Assembly (NCBI RefSeq): GCF_025751575.1
Contig: NZ_JAOWLA010000017.1
Coordinates: 34,896 to 98,895, forward strand
Source of the DNA: Albidovulum sediminicola
GTDB lineage: Bacteria; Pseudomonadota; Alphaproteobacteria; Rhodobacterales; Rhodobacteraceae
DNA length: 64,000 nucleotides
Reading direction: 5' to 3'
This document shows positions 7,702 to 17,352 of the stretch, one piece after another. Positions within the stretch are counted from its first letter, which is position 1. Each line of letters begins with the position of its first letter. Both the position numbers and the translations under genes were made by a program. The notes beneath the pieces were generated by a model that was not told the origin of the DNA, searched no databases, and saw only the letters and a list, made by a program, of their open reading frames with translations.

Positions 7702-9141
7702 TCAGCCGTGACGGCGTATCCCGGCGTCCTCCTCATCGGGTTCGACACCTTCGGCGCGGTCGACGGCCGTCAGGAATTTTTCGAACAGCGCCAGGACATC
7801 GCGCACGGTATGGGCCTCGGGCTCCGATGCAAGAAGATCCCGCCAGAGCCGCGTCAGGGAGGTTTGCAGGACCTCGGGCTCGGTGTCTTCACCCGCCTGC
7901 ACCGGGTTGACGTCCCACTCTGCAACCTCGCTGAGCGGCACATTCTCGGTGTCTTCGGGCGCCAACTCTGCCACCACATCCGACGGAAGCGCTTCGGCTT
8001 CGGAGACGTCTGCCTCCGCCTTCCGCTCGACAGGGTCGCCAACTTCGGCACCTGCCGCATCCGCGGTCGGTGTTTGGGCGGCCGGTGTTTCGGCGCTCTC
8101 CTCTACCTGATCCTCTGCCATGGGCTCGACCGTTTCAGTCTCCGGCTCGGCCACACCCGTGCGGAAGGAGAAGTCGAGGTGAAGCACCTCCGACGCTTCG
8201 CCCGTGGCGGCGGCAGGCCGGTCCCCTGAGTCGACGACGAACGACCGCATCGTCGCCGCATCGTCGCGGCTGAGGCGTTCGCGCGGCGCCCCGTCGTCCC
8301 GCTCCGCGCGGGCGGGGCGAACGGCGCGACCAGGCCGGACACGCGAGGGCTGCACATTTTCCCCCGTGATCACGGCGTAGCGGGACAGCATGCCCATTCG
8401 CGCCTCAATAATGTCATGGGAGATTTCATGAAGCGCCGAGAGCAGTTCGTCACCGCCGCTTTCGACCCAGAGACCGCTCGCATCCTCCTCGCTCACCGCG
8501 CGGATGGCATCCATCGCGGAGAACATGATGATGCTGCGGAACATGTCGCCCGCCTCGCGCTTCAGGCGCCGCGCCACGCGCTGCCGGTCGCCCGCAAGCA
8601 GCTTGTCGGACCGGGTCGCCAGCAGGATCGAGTTTTCGCGCAGCCGTTCGGGCAGCGATTCCCAGGCGCTGCGCTCGGATTCCCGCCAGGCTTGGGTCGA
8701 ATGCGTGCACCACAGGACGGCATTCACATAGCCCACCGCCATCTCCCAGACCGTCTTCGGGATGTTCGGGTCCGATATCCCCGGCGTGTCAATCAGGTCG
8801 ATGGTTTCAAGGATGCGGCCCTTGCAGAAGATCCGGATGTAGCGCACGCCCTCGACGGGAACGGTGTGTAGCTCCTCAAAGCCGATGTCATGGCGGTGCC
8901 CTTCGGTGTCCACATACCACGCCGCGGGGTCTCCATAGCTCATCCAGACCGGAGGGAGCTGCGTCGCGGTCACGCGCGTGGGCAACACGTCCTCGCCCAC
9001 CAGAAGGTTTGTCAGCGTCGTCTTGCCCGCGCTGAACTCGCCCATCAGCGCGATGCACGGCTTTCTGCTCGCCCAGCTTTCAAGCCGGGTCATGCCAGCC
9101 GGCGAAACCGGCCGCTGGTTCGTTGTCTGCCCGTCGTTCAT
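7702..9141 (-). CDS. Dynamin-like GTPase
   Basis: 479 residues. G1 is GEFSAGKT (34-41), a Thr-rich switch I region at about 56-61, G3 is DTPG (118-121), and the G4-like TRSD is at 176-179. GEFSAGKTTL plus IDTPGISDP is typical of bacterial dynamin-family and related GTPases. The C-terminal half (about 260-420) is an acidic, low-complexity linker, followed by a helical tail (TRLWRDLLASEPEAHTVRD). No transmembrane segment is seen. It lies 14 bases after the 676-residue GTPase gene with a good AAGGGGA site, so the two are co-translated. It could couple GTP hydrolysis to membrane or envelope-complex remodelling. Confidence 0.8.
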   Translation of the reverse strand: MNDGQTTNQRPVSPAGMTRLESWASRKPCIALMGEFSAGKTTLTNLLVGEDVLPTRVTATQLPPVWMSYGDPAAWYVDTEGHRHDIGFEELHTVPVEGVRYIRIFCKGRILETIDLIDTPGISDPNIPKTVWEMAVGYVNAVLWCTHSTQAWRESERSAWESLPERLRENSILLATRSDKLLAGDRQRVARRLKREAGDMFRSIIMFSAMDAIRAVSEEDASGLWVESGGDELLSALHEISHDIIEARMGMLSRYAVITGENVQPSRVRPGRAVRPARAERDDGAPRERLSRDDAATMRSFVVDSGDRPAAATGEASEVLHLDFSFRTGVAEPETETVEPMAEDQVEESAETPAAQTPTADAAGAEVGDPVERKAEADVSEAEALPSDVVAELAPEDTENVPLSEVAEWDVNPVQAGEDTEPEVLQTSLTRLWRDLLASEPEAHTVRDVLALFEKFLTAVDRAEGVEPDEEDAGIRRHG

Positions 9142-9155
9142 TCTGCCCGTCCCCT

Positions 9156-11186
9156 TCAGGCTGCCATTTCGTCAAGCCCGCGGAGGATCTCTCCGAAGGC
9201 CGCGCCGGTGTCAGTCCCGGCTTGCAGCACGCCCAGTGCCTTGCGCGCATCCTCTGCGATCTCCGCATCGGGCTGCGTGATGCGGCGAATCGTTTCCTGA
9301 TGTTCCTTCATGAACTCCCGCAGGATGGCGCGGGCGTTTTCGAGCACCGCCGCGACCTGATTTTCCTCCAGGTCCCGGGTGATGGAATTCGCCTCGGCGC
9401 GGATCAGATGCGCATAATCCTTCGCGAAGGCCTCGTATCCGCGGCGCTTCTGCCACCAGCGGCGCCACCAGGTGCTTTGCAGGTCAAGCGCGATGGTCTT
9501 GCCCAGGCCCACGGGGGCGGGAACGCGCGGCAGATGGGGCGCCTCGATCCGGAACTCGCCCTCCTCGCTTGACAGAACGGCGGCATAGACGGCCTCCACA
9601 TGGCGCGCGGCGTCCTCGTAAAGCTTGGACAGCTTGGTCGACATCGCCCGGGTAAAGCTGAGATAGGCCGCCCGCTGCAACACGCGCAGGCCGGTCGGAT
9701 CGTACTGCCAGGTGCCGCTCTCGCCGTGCCGTTCCAGATGTTCCAGCAGCGAATCGGTCGCGCGCTTGACGAAGCCGGATTCGGCGGCGTTCATCCGCTG
9801 GATCAGGTCGTCCCGCAACTGCTGGCACAGGGTCGCCACATCGCCCTCGTACTTCGCGCCCAGCTGGGTCATCACCGAGGCGGCCGAATGCCCGGCGAAA
9901 TCGACCGTGACCGTGGCCCCGCCAGAGCGGCGCGCCTGAAGCGTCGCGCGCGCCTCGTTGGTGAGGTTGCGGGCGTTGCGGCGGATACGCTCCAGCAGGC
10001 GGCGACCGGCGCCTTCGCTCACCCGCTCCGCGATCGCGGTCAGCAGGCCGGGCAGACCCGACAGGTTCCAAGCGGTTTCCCACTCGTCCGCACCCGCGTG
10101 CTCGGGATGGGCGGCGGCGAATTCCTCCAGCGCCTTGCGGCTGTCGGAGGACAGGCACTCATAGGTCCCGGTCAGCGCGGCCTCGCCCCATTTCGCGCTG
10201 CCGAAGACGATGCCGACGTCGGCGGCGATGTTGAACTTCTTCAGCGTCGCCAGGATGCCCTTGCGGATCTCGTCGATCTGGGCGGCCGGGTTCTGAAGCT
10301 CGTCCACACGGTTCACGAACAGGATGATCTGGCGGTTTTCGAGGTTCGAGATGATCCGCATCAGCGCCATATCGACGGTCGAAAGCGCCTGGTGCGCCGA
10401 CAGCACGACCACGCAAAGCTCGGACCCGCGCAGGCTGCGCAGGGTGATCTGTTCGCGCATCATGAAGGTATCGTTGACGCCCGGCGTGTCGCAGAGCGTC
10501 AGCGAGACATCGTATTCCGGGATGTCGAGGAACAGCTCCGCCGATTTGGTGATGTCGGCGAAACGCCCGCTCTGCGCATTCCCCTCGCCCGGTGCGATGT
10601 CGTCGCCCAGGCAGACGTAGCGCTCGACCAATTCGGGATCGACATAGCCGTAGGCGTGGTGCTGACCCAGAAGCAGCTCGAAGTGCTTGCCGAGCCGCGC
10701 CTTGGTCGCATCGCGCATCGCCTGGACCTGGCGCTGGATGTCGGCCAGTTCCTCCTGTGCACCAGAGCGTTCGGCAAGTTCCCCCAGGCGCCCGCCGCCC
10801 ACCACGAGGTTGTCCCACTCATCCCGGTTGAAGAAGGTGAAGCGCGCCTTGGTGTTGGTCGGTCCGTCCGTGTCGGCCGGGGCCTTGGTGTTGATGGCAA
10901 CCGTGGTGACGACGGAGGTCCAGGGGTTCACATCCGACGGCAGAAGTTCCGGCGTCGCGGCAAGGATGTTGGTCAGTGCGGATTTGCCCGCCTTGACCTG
11001 CCCGACAAAGGTGATCTTCGCCGAAAACTCCTCAAGCCGCGCTTTCAGACCCACGGCACGCGAAGCGGTCCGCTCGTCCCCGACCGAAGCAAGCCGGTCA
11101 AGCGTCTCCGACAACTCCGCGAAGGACGTGGCCATCCCCGCAAAAGCCGCATTTCCCGATTTCAGCAACACCCTGTTCTGCAACAT
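9156..11186 (-). CDS. Large dynamin-family GTPase
   Basis: 676 residues. G1 is GQVKAGKS (62-69), G3 is DTPG (233-236) within LCDTPGVNDTFMM, and G4 is NRVD (292-295) within LFVNRVDEL. A long helical C-terminal region (about 380-670), with heptad-like stretches and a conserved-looking WWRRWWQKRRGY basic-aromatic patch near 585, resembles the stalk/paddle of bacterial dynamin-like proteins, where the basic patch would touch lipid. That function is inferred. ATG at 11186 has AAAGGA upstream. It is the second gene of the reverse operon and the only one with fully canonical G1, G3 and G4. Confidence 0.85.
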   Translation of the reverse strand: MLQNRVLLKSGNAAFAGMATSFAELSETLDRLASVGDERTASRAVGLKARLEEFSAKITFVGQVKAGKSALTNILAATPELLPSDVNPWTSVVTTVAINTKAPADTDGPTNTKARFTFFNRDEWDNLVVGGGRLGELAERSGAQEELADIQRQVQAMRDATKARLGKHFELLLGQHHAYGYVDPELVERYVCLGDDIAPGEGNAQSGRFADITKSAELFLDIPEYDVSLTLCDTPGVNDTFMMREQITLRSLRGSELCVVVLSAHQALSTVDMALMRIISNLENRQIILFVNRVDELQNPAAQIDEIRKGILATLKKFNIAADVGIVFGSAKWGEAALTGTYECLSSDSRKALEEFAAAHPEHAGADEWETAWNLSGLPGLLTAIAERVSEGAGRRLLERIRRNARNLTNEARATLQARRSGGATVTVDFAGHSAASVMTQLGAKYEGDVATLCQQLRDDLIQRMNAAESGFVKRATDSLLEHLERHGESGTWQYDPTGLRVLQRAAYLSFTRAMSTKLSKLYEDAARHVEAVYAAVLSSEEGEFRIEAPHLPRVPAPVGLGKTIALDLQSTWWRRWWQKRRGYEAFAKDYAHLIRAEANSITRDLEENQVAAVLENARAILREFMKEHQETIRRITQPDAEIAEDARKALGVLQAGTDTGAAFGEILRGLDEMAA

Positions 11187-11220
11187 GTACCAGTCCTTTC
11201 ACACCCTACCGTCCACGCCC

Positions 11221-11667
11221 TCAGGCGGCGACGGAAGCAGCCCCCAAATCATCCAGGTGACTGAGCACCTCCAGCCCCATGGTCACCAGCGCGAACCGCT
11301 CCGATGCCGGCAGACCGCCGGCAGGTTCGTCCACGAGGACGCTGAGCCGTTCATAGGATCGCCCGTTCCGAAACTCGGCCAGAACATCGCAATCGTCGAA
11401 GCGGCGGCCGCGCGCCAGCACCGCGTTCATCGCCGCGTTGCCAAGGCGGCGGGTCCGGCTGTCGTAGCCGACCAGCCGAATGCCGATCCCCACGCCCGGC
11501 GCGGCATCACCCAGCGCGGTCAGCGCGGCGCCAAGCCCGCCTGCCGACGCTGGCGCGGCGCTTTCCGATGCGAATGTCGTCCCCGTTCCCACTGTCAACG
11601 CGCCCCAGATCCACGCATTTCCGCGAAGCGTCCCGAGCGACTCGGTAAATGTCGCCAGAAGCTTCAC
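11221..11667 (-). CDS. Uncharacterised protein, first gene of GTPase operon
   Basis: 148 residues with a GTG start; GGCAAGGA lies just upstream and there is no better ATG. No family recognised. The central part (about 50-115) alternates strands and charged turns (IGIRLVGYDSRTRRLGN, FDDCDVLAEF, YERLSVLVDE) and the protein ends in a helix. No signal peptide or membrane helix. It is the promoter-proximal gene of the reverse operon, 34 bases before the large dynamin gene, so it is probably a dedicated component of the same system. Confidence 0.6.
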   Translation of the reverse strand: MKLLATFTESLGTLRGNAWIWGALTVGTGTTFASESAAPASAGGLGAALTALGDAAPGVGIGIRLVGYDSRTRRLGNAAMNAVLARGRRFDDCDVLAEFRNGRSYERLSVLVDEPAGGLPASERFALVTMGLEVLSHLDDLGAASVAA

Positions 11668-11847
11668 AATCCTTGCCGGAGGCTATGAATCCATTGTGGC
11701 AAAACGGTGTCCCAATTGAGCCCGGCGGCGAACAATTTCGCCCGAGAGTTCTCTCGCACCCCAACAAAAGAGGATCGAAAAAAGACGGTTTCCGGCGGCC
11801 GGGCTTTGCACTATCGCTAGAGGCGAGCAGCGGACACGGCGAGAAAC

Positions 11848-12678
11848 GTGAAACAAAAAAGCATCCTGATTACGGGCTCCTCTTCCGGCATCGGCTATGA
11901 CGCGGCGGTTGGACTGGCCCGCGCAGGCTGGCGCGTCTTCGCGACCTGCCGGAAGGAGGAAGACTGCGCGCGCCTGCGCTCCGAGGGGCTGGAAAGCTTC
12001 CGGCTCGACTACGCGGAGGAAGACAGCATCGCCGCCGCGGTGAAAGAGGCACTGGCGCGCACGGGCGGCACGCTTGACGCGGTCTTCAACAACGGCGCCT
12101 TCGCCTGCCCCGGCGCGGTCGAGGATCTACCGCGCGCCGCCTTGCGCGAGATCTTCGAGGCCAACCTCTTCGGCGTTCACGACCTTACGCGCCAAGTGAT
12201 CCCCGTGATGCGGGCGCAGGGCCACGGGCATATCGTCAACTGCTCCTCGGTGCTCGGCTTCACCGGGCTGAAATGGCGCGGCGCCTATGTAGCCACCAAG
12301 TTCGCAATGGAGGGGCTCTCGGATGTGCTGCGGCTGGAGATGGCAGACACCGGCGTCCGCATCGTCCTGATCGAGCCGGGCCCGATCACCAGCCTCATCC
12401 GCCAGAACTCGATCCCGCATTTCGAACGCTGGATCGACTGGCGCAACTCCCCACGCGCGGCGCAGTACGAATCGACGCTTCTGAAGCGCCTTTACGAAAG
12501 CCGGGGGCCCGACCGCTGGGAACTGCCCGCCTCGGCCGTGACGGCGGTGCTGATCAAGGCGCTTTCGACCCGCAATCCGCGCCCGCGCTACCGGGTCACC
12601 GTGCCCACCCATGTCATCGCGATGCTGCGCCGGATTCTGCCGGGCCGGGCGCTCGACGCCTTTCTGGGGCGGATTTGA
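11848..12678 (+). CDS. Short-chain dehydrogenase/reductase
   Basis: 276 residues of the classical SDR family. The nucleotide-binding TGSSSGIG is at 9-16, NNGA replaces the usual NNAG at 81-84, and the catalytic triad is Ser134, Tyr147 and Lys151 (SS...YVATK). The substrate loop is followed by a basic C-terminus. Such proteins oxidise or reduce alcohols and ketones with NAD(P)H; the substrate cannot be read from sequence. It starts with GTG at 11848. It is transcribed divergently from the GTPase operon across a 180-base gap, and is followed by the twin-TM gene. Confidence 0.85.
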   Translation: MKQKSILITGSSSGIGYDAAVGLARAGWRVFATCRKEEDCARLRSEGLESFRLDYAEEDSIAAAVKEALARTGGTLDAVFNNGAFACPGAVEDLPRAALREIFEANLFGVHDLTRQVIPVMRAQGHGHIVNCSSVLGFTGLKWRGAYVATKFAMEGLSDVLRLEMADTGVRIVLIEPGPITSLIRQNSIPHFERWIDWRNSPRAAQYESTLLKRLYESRGPDRWELPASAVTAVLIKALSTRNPRPRYRVTVPTHVIAMLRRILPGRALDAFLGRI

Positions 12679-12757
12679 CGCGGCGGGATGGGGTGATTTC
12701 AGGCTTCGCTTTCGGGCCGGGAAGGACTAAACCTGCCCCGTCGAGGGGGAGAGACCA

Positions 12758-12970
12758 ATGCTGAACGACCCGCTTTTCCTGATCGCGGCTGGCGCCTGCC
12801 TTATCGTCCTGATCGTGCTGATGATCGGCATCGGCGGCTTTGCCAAGGGCGGCGATTTCAACCGCAAGCACGCCAACAGGATCATGCGCTACCGGATCAT
12901 CGCCCAGGCGATCGCGGTCTTGCTCATCCTTCTCTTCGTCTTCATTCGCGGCGGCATTGGAGGGCGCTGA
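12758..12970 (+). CDS. Small twin-transmembrane protein (HIG1-like)
   Basis: 70 residues with two hydrophobic helices (about 7-27 and 47-63) joined by a basic loop with KHANRIMRYR. This resembles the short HIG1-domain or 'twin transmembrane' proteins of alphaproteobacteria, some of which associate with respiratory complexes; the function here is not shown. ATG is preceded by GGGAGAGA. The stop codon overlaps the next start by one base, so it is co-translated with the adenosyltransferase. Confidence 0.75.
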   Translation: MLNDPLFLIAAGACLIVLIVLMIGIGGFAKGGDFNRKHANRIMRYRIIAQAIAVLLILLFVFIRGGIGGR

Positions 12971-13542
12971 TGGTTGTCCTGAACAAGATCTACACGCGCA
13001 CAGGCGACGCCGGCGACACCGCCCTTGGCAACGGGGTCCGGGTCGCCAAGCATTCGGCGCGCGTTTCGGCCTACGGCACGGTGGATGAGTTGAACTCCGT
13101 CATCGGGATGGCCCGGCTCCACGCCCAGGGCGCCGTGGACGCGGAGCTTCAGCGCATCCAGAACGACCTTTTCGACCTTGGCGCGGACCTGTGCCGGCCC
13201 GAGATGGAAAAGGACGGCGAGGCGGGCTATCCGGTGCTGCGCATGGTCGATGCCCAGATCGACCGGCTTGAGCGCGAGATCGACGCGATGACCTCGGCGC
13301 TTGAGCCGCTGCGCAGCTTCATCCTGCCCGGCGGGACGGCGCTGGCCGCGCATCTTCATCATGCCCGCACCGTCGCGCGCCGCGCCGAGCGTCTGGCGGT
13401 CGAGCTTGCGGCGGAAGAAGGGGTGAACCCGGCGGCGGTGCGCTATCTCAACCGCCTGTCGGACTGGTTCTTCTGCGCGGCGCGCATGGCGAACGACGCC
13501 GGTCGCGCCGATGTCCTTTGGGTCCCGGGGGCAAACCGCTAA
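12970..13542 (+). CDS. Cob(I)alamin adenosyltransferase, PduO-type
   Basis: 190 residues of the PduO/MMAB family. The N-terminal ATP-binding block is IYTRTGDAGDTALGNG (about 6-21), then SAYGTVDELNS, and the C-terminal RAERLAVELA...NRLSDWFF helix is typical. It transfers adenosyl from ATP to cob(I)alamin to make coenzyme B12 for mutases. Length matches the family. It overlaps the preceding twin-TM gene by one base. In related bacteria it commonly sits near etfBA, as here. Confidence 0.92.
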   Translation: MVVLNKIYTRTGDAGDTALGNGVRVAKHSARVSAYGTVDELNSVIGMARLHAQGAVDAELQRIQNDLFDLGADLCRPEMEKDGEAGYPVLRMVDAQIDRLEREIDAMTSALEPLRSFILPGGTALAAHLHHARTVARRAERLAVELAAEEGVNPAAVRYLNRLSDWFFCAARMANDAGRADVLWVPGANR

Positions 13543-13703
13543 GCGGGACGGATGTCCGGCGCTAACACGCCAAAACGTGGCGGCCCTGCGACAACCAGTG
13601 TCGATTTTGCACTGTCCTCTGCGACGAGGAATCGCTAACAAATCGGCGGAAGCTTTCACGCCGCCCTTCTGGGGCGGCTCTGATCTTGAGGAGATGCACG
13701 CCG

Positions 13704-14465
13704 ATGAAGGTATTGGTGCCTGTGAAGCGGGTGATTGACTACAACGTGAAGGTCCGCGTGAAGGCGGATGGCACGGGCGTCGATCTGGCCAACGTGAAGA
13801 TGTCGATGAACCCGTTCGACGAGATCGCCGTCGAAGAGGCGATCCGCCTGAAGGAGAAGGGCGCGGTCGAGGAGATCGTGGTTGTCTCGATCGGCGTGAA
13901 GCAGGCGCAAGAGACGCTGCGTACCGCCCTGGCGATGGGTGCGGACCGCGCGATCCTGATCGAGGCGGCCTCTGACGTGCACACCGACATCGAACCGCTG
14001 GCGGTCGCGAAACTGCTGAAAGCGGTGGTGGATGCCGAACAGCCGGGCCTCGTGATCTGCGGCAAGCAGGCGATCGACAACGACATGAACGCGACGGGCC
14101 AGATGCTCTCGGCGCTCCTGGGCTGGTCCCAGGCGACCTTCATCTCGGAACTTTCGATCGACGGCGACAGCGCGACGGTGACGCGCGAGGTCGACGGGGG
14201 CCTGCAGACCATCAAGGTCAAGATGCCGGCCATCGTGACTGTGGACCTGCGCCTGAACGAGCCGCGCTATGCCTCGCTGCCGAACATCATGAAGGCGAAG
14301 AAGAAGCCGCTCGAGGAAAAGACCGCCGCCGACTACGGCGTCGACGTCTCGCCGCGCCTTTCCGTCGTCAAGACGGTGGAGCCGGCGGGCCGCAAGGCGG
14401 GCGTGAAAGTGGGCTCGGTCGACGAGCTGATCGCGAAACTGAAAGACGAAGCAGGGGTGATCTGA
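13704..14465 (+). CDS. etfB: Electron transfer flavoprotein beta subunit
   Basis: 253 residues beginning [20 protein letters not shown], the standard EtfB N-terminus. An AMP-binding region with GADRAILIE and CGKQAIDND follows, and the family signature block [20 protein letters not shown] lies near 190-205. EtfAB carries electrons from acyl-CoA and related dehydrogenases to ETF-ubiquinone oxidoreductase. Start at 13704 (GAGGAG upstream) rather than the in-frame ATG six codons earlier. The stop overlaps etfA by one base. Confidence 0.97.
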   Translation: MKVLVPVKRVIDYNVKVRVKADGTGVDLANVKMSMNPFDEIAVEEAIRLKEKGAVEEIVVVSIGVKQAQETLRTALAMGADRAILIEAASDVHTDIEPLAVAKLLKAVVDAEQPGLVICGKQAIDNDMNATGQMLSALLGWSQATFISELSIDGDSATVTREVDGGLQTIKVKMPAIVTVDLRLNEPRYASLPNIMKAKKKPLEEKTAADYGVDVSPRLSVVKTVEPAGRKAGVKVGSVDELIAKLKDEAGVI

Positions 14466-15391
14466 TGGCTGTTCTTCTTCTGGGCGAAGTGACCGACGGC
14501 CAGCTGTCGGTCGATTCCACCGCCAAGGCCCTGACGGCGGCGAAGATGCTGGGCGACGTGACCGTGCTTTGCGCCGGGGCCCATGCCTCGGCGGCGGCGG
14601 CGGAAGCGGCCAAGCTTGACGGTGTCAAGAAGGTGCTCTGCGCCGAGGACCCCTCGCTGGGTCACCGTCTGGCCGAGCCGACGGCGGCGCTGATCGTGTC
14701 GCTCGCGGGCGACTATTCGCACATCGTCGCCCCCGCGACCACGGACGCCAAGAACGTGCTGCCGCGCGTGGCGGCGCTTCTCGACGTGATGGTGATCTCG
14801 GATGTCTCGGGCGTCGTCGATGCGGACACGTTCGAACGCCCGATCTACGCCGGCAACGCGATTCAGACGGTGAAATCCTCGGACGGCAAGAAGGTCGTCT
14901 CGATCCGCACCGCGACCTTCGATCCGGCGGGCCAGGGCGGTTCGGCACCAGTCGAGACGATCTCGGCCGCGGCGAACCCGGGGCTGTCGGAGTGGGTCGA
15001 GGACAAGGTCGCGACCTCCGACCGTCCGGAACTGACCTCGGCCGGCATCGTCGTCTCGGGCGGCCGTGGCGTGGGCTCCCAGTCCGACTTCGCGCTGATC
15101 GAGAAGCTCGCCGACAAGCTCGGCGCCGCCGTGGGCGCGTCGCGCGCCGCCGTCGACTCGGGCTTCGCGCCGAACGACTGGCAGGTCGGCCAGACCGGCA
15201 AGGTCGTGGCGCCGCAGCTTTATGTGGCCGTCGGCATCTCCGGCGCGATCCAGCACCTCGCCGGCATGAAGGACAGCAAGGTGATCGTCGCGATCAACAA
15301 GGACGAAGAGGCCCCGATCTTCCAGGTCGCCGACTACGGCCTCGTCGCCGACCTCTTCACCGCCGTCCCGGAACTCACCGAAAAGCTGTGA
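14465..15391 (+). CDS. etfA: Electron transfer flavoprotein alpha subunit
   Basis: 308 residues. The C-terminal FAD-binding domain carries SGGRGVGSQ, the conserved [19 protein letters not shown] block, [12 protein letters not shown] and [12 protein letters not shown]. It is the partner of EtfB, holding the FAD of the heterodimer in the cytoplasm. The gene is translationally coupled to etfB (TGATG overlap) and is followed by a terminator hairpin at 15412. Confidence 0.97.
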   Translation: MAVLLLGEVTDGQLSVDSTAKALTAAKMLGDVTVLCAGAHASAAAAEAAKLDGVKKVLCAEDPSLGHRLAEPTAALIVSLAGDYSHIVAPATTDAKNVLPRVAALLDVMVISDVSGVVDADTFERPIYAGNAIQTVKSSDGKKVVSIRTATFDPAGQGGSAPVETISAAANPGLSEWVEDKVATSDRPELTSAGIVVSGGRGVGSQSDFALIEKLADKLGAAVGASRAAVDSGFAPNDWQVGQTGKVVAPQLYVAVGISGAIQHLAGMKDSKVIVAINKDEEAPIFQVADYGLVADLFTAVPELTEKL

Positions 15392-15411
15392 GACGACGCG
15401 CTCGAAACAGC

Positions 15412-15439
15412 AAAAGGCCCGCCAGATGGCGGACCTTTT
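15412..15439 (+). terminator. Terminator after etfA
   Basis: Inverted repeat AAAAGGcCCGCC / GGCGGaCCTTTT with loop AGAT and one mismatch, followed by CCTTTTTC. Its A/T-rich arms make it plausible in both directions, serving etfBA and the convergent asparaginase gene that ends at 15446. Confidence 0.75.
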
Positions 15440-15445
15440 CCTTTT

Positions 15446-16321
15446 TCACGACCCCTGCGGCACCTCGGAAAGGTCGAGCCAGAGGCGAATCAACGCGGCC
15501 TCGGGCGTCTCCGCGCCGCCGTTCTCGCAGCCTGCGCGCCACAGCGGCGCCCCGGCCGCGTAGGTGCCGGGGATCAGCCCCCCTGCTTCGCAACGGCTGA
15601 CGGCGCGGATGCGGCAGCCACGCGCGATGGCCGCGGCAAGCGCCGCCTCAAGCTTCGGGTCCGACATGATCGTGCCTGCGCCGAAGACCCGCAGAACGGC
15701 ACCGTCCAGTTCGGCCAGCATCGCGGCCACGGCGCCCGCCGGAATGCCCGGCGACAGCGTCAGGATCGCCAACCTGCGATCCTTGAAACGGCGCGGCCGG
15801 AATGGCCCCGCATCCCCGGGCTGCGGGACCGAGCGAAAGGCGTCAGCGTCTTGAGAGTGGTGCTTCACCAGCCCCGCCGCGGGCAGCAAGCGCCCCGCGA
15901 AGGCAAGCCAGACACCCACCTGCCCGCCCAGAGCCGCATCGAGCGCCAGCGCCAGGTTTCCTTCCGCATCTCCGCCGGTGTTCAAGGGGTGCATCGCGCC
16001 GCAAAGGACGACCGGAATACCGACCCCCGCGAGCGCCTGCGCCAGCGCCGCGCCGGTGAAGCTCATCGTGTCGGTGCCGTGTGTCACGATGACCCCGTCA
16101 CCATCGAATCCCGCCACATCGTCGATGATGCGGTTCCAGTGCGCAGGTCCGACCTCGGCGCTGTCCACCAGCGGATCGAAGGCGCGCAATTCGATCTCGC
16201 TGCCCGCCCGCTTGATTCGCTCCAAGGCCGTTTCGACGACCCCGGCGGCCGGCACAAGCCCGTCAGGGCCCGGCACCATGCCGATCGTGCCGCCGGTGTG
16301 GAGAACCAGAATCTTCGCCAT
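15446..16321 (-). CDS. Asparaginase-family amidohydrolase
   Basis: 291 residues. The first active-site Thr block is TGGTIG (9-14), the second is HGTDTM (81-86), and GAMHP follows near 115. These identify the bacterial type I/II asparaginase family, which hydrolyses L-asparagine (sometimes glutamine) to aspartate and ammonia. There is no signal peptide from the chosen start (MAKILVLHTGG), so it is cytoplasmic. The upstream in-frame extension of 13 residues is not family-like. At 291 residues it is slightly shorter than the usual ~330, with a compact C-terminal domain. Confidence 0.85.
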   Translation of the reverse strand: MAKILVLHTGGTIGMVPGPDGLVPAAGVVETALERIKRAGSEIELRAFDPLVDSAEVGPAHWNRIIDDVAGFDGDGVIVTHGTDTMSFTGAALAQALAGVGIPVVLCGAMHPLNTGGDAEGNLALALDAALGGQVGVWLAFAGRLLPAAGLVKHHSQDADAFRSVPQPGDAGPFRPRRFKDRRLAILTLSPGIPAGAVAAMLAELDGAVLRVFGAGTIMSDPKLEAALAAAIARGCRIRAVSRCEAGGLIPGTYAAGAPLWRAGCENGGAETPEAALIRLWLDLSEVPQGS

Positions 16322-16390
16322 GCTGCCTGTCCCGACTGTTTCCGCCCAAGGCTTTAGCACAGGGCCACGCGCCGGGACATTGCAACAGCC

Positions 16391-16427
16391 GCAAAAACGA
16401 AAAGGGCGGCCCGCGAAGGGGCCGCCC
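16391..16427 (-). terminator. Terminator after dapD
   Basis: On the minus strand a 9-bp perfect GC stem (GGGCGGCCC / GGGCCGCCC, 6-base loop) is followed by CTTTTCGTTTTT. This is a strong intrinsic terminator positioned 22 bases after the dapD stop codon. Confidence 0.85.
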
Positions 16428-16448
16428 GCTCTCGCGATCTCAGGTTTC

Positions 16449-17276
16449 TCAGTCGCGAAGAAGCTCGTTGATTCCGGTCTTCGAGCGGGTCTGGGCGTCC
16501 ACCTTCTTCACGATCACCGCGCAGTAAAGGTTGATGCCGCCCTTGGAGGGCATGGAGCCCGCGACCACCACCGAATAGGGCGGAACCTCACCGTACATCA
16601 CGTCGCCGGTCTCGCGGTCCACGATCTTGGTGGACTTGCCGATGAAGACCCCCATGCCGAGGACGGAACCCTCGCGCACGATGCAGCCCTCGACGACCTC
16701 CGAGCGCGCGCCGATGAAGCAGTTGTCCTCGATGATCGTCGGGCCGGCCTGCATCGGTTCCAGCACGCCGCCGATGCCGACGCCACCGGACAGGTGGACG
16801 TTCTTGCCGATCTGGGCGCAGGACCCGACGGTCGCCCAGGTGTCGACCATCGTGCCGCTATCGACGTAGGCGCCGAGGTTAACGAACGAGGGCATCAGCA
16901 CCACGCCCGGCGCGATATAGGCCGACTTGCGCACGACGCAGTTGGGCACGGCGCGGAAGCCAGCGGTGCGCCACTGGTTTTCACCCCAGTCCTTCCACTT
17001 GCTATCGACCTTGTCCCACCAGGACCCGCCCTGCGCGGACCCACCCTGAAGCTCCATGTCCTTGAGGCGGAAGCCGAGCAGAACGGCCTTTTTCGCCCAC
17101 TGGTTCACATGCCACTGGCCATCGGCCTGACGCTCGGCCACGCGCAGCTTGCCGCCGTCGAGCGCGTTGAGCGTGTCCTCGATCGCTTCGCGGGTTTCGC
17201 CGGTGGTCGCGGGCGTGATGGTGTCGCGCGCGTCCCACGCGGCTTCGATGGCGGCTTCTAGCTGGGCATTCGACAT
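16449..17276 (-). CDS. dapD: 2,3,4,5-tetrahydropyridine-2,6-dicarboxylate N-succinyltransferase
   Basis: 275 residues. An N-terminal helical domain ([18 protein letters not shown]) is followed by a left-handed β-helix of hexapeptide repeats (about 110-240: [39 protein letters not shown]). It transfers succinyl from succinyl-CoA to tetrahydrodipicolinate in the succinylase branch of lysine/diaminopimelate synthesis. The start is supported by GAGGGGG. It ends in a strong terminator. Confidence 0.97.
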   Translation of the reverse strand: MSNAQLEAAIEAAWDARDTITPATTGETREAIEDTLNALDGGKLRVAERQADGQWHVNQWAKKAVLLGFRLKDMELQGGSAQGGSWWDKVDSKWKDWGENQWRTAGFRAVPNCVVRKSAYIAPGVVLMPSFVNLGAYVDSGTMVDTWATVGSCAQIGKNVHLSGGVGIGGVLEPMQAGPTIIEDNCFIGARSEVVEGCIVREGSVLGMGVFIGKSTKIVDRETGDVMYGEVPPYSVVVAGSMPSKGGINLYCAVIVKKVDAQTRSKTGINELLRD

Positions 17277-17352
17277 GGGCGGGCTCCCCCTCTGGCACTC
17301 CGGTTGACTTGCGTATGGTCCATAAGACGCATCGCGGACAGGCGCAATGCGA

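Noticed and set aside
9600..11264. Forward open frame of 554 codons opposite the large dynamin gene
   Set aside because: Shadow of the reverse-strand gene that carries G1, G3 and G4 motifs.
11743..11756. CGAGAGTTCTCTCG as an operator between the SDR gene and the GTPase operon
   Set aside because: Only 6-bp arms with a 2-base centre, and no second copy near the cluster; insufficient support.
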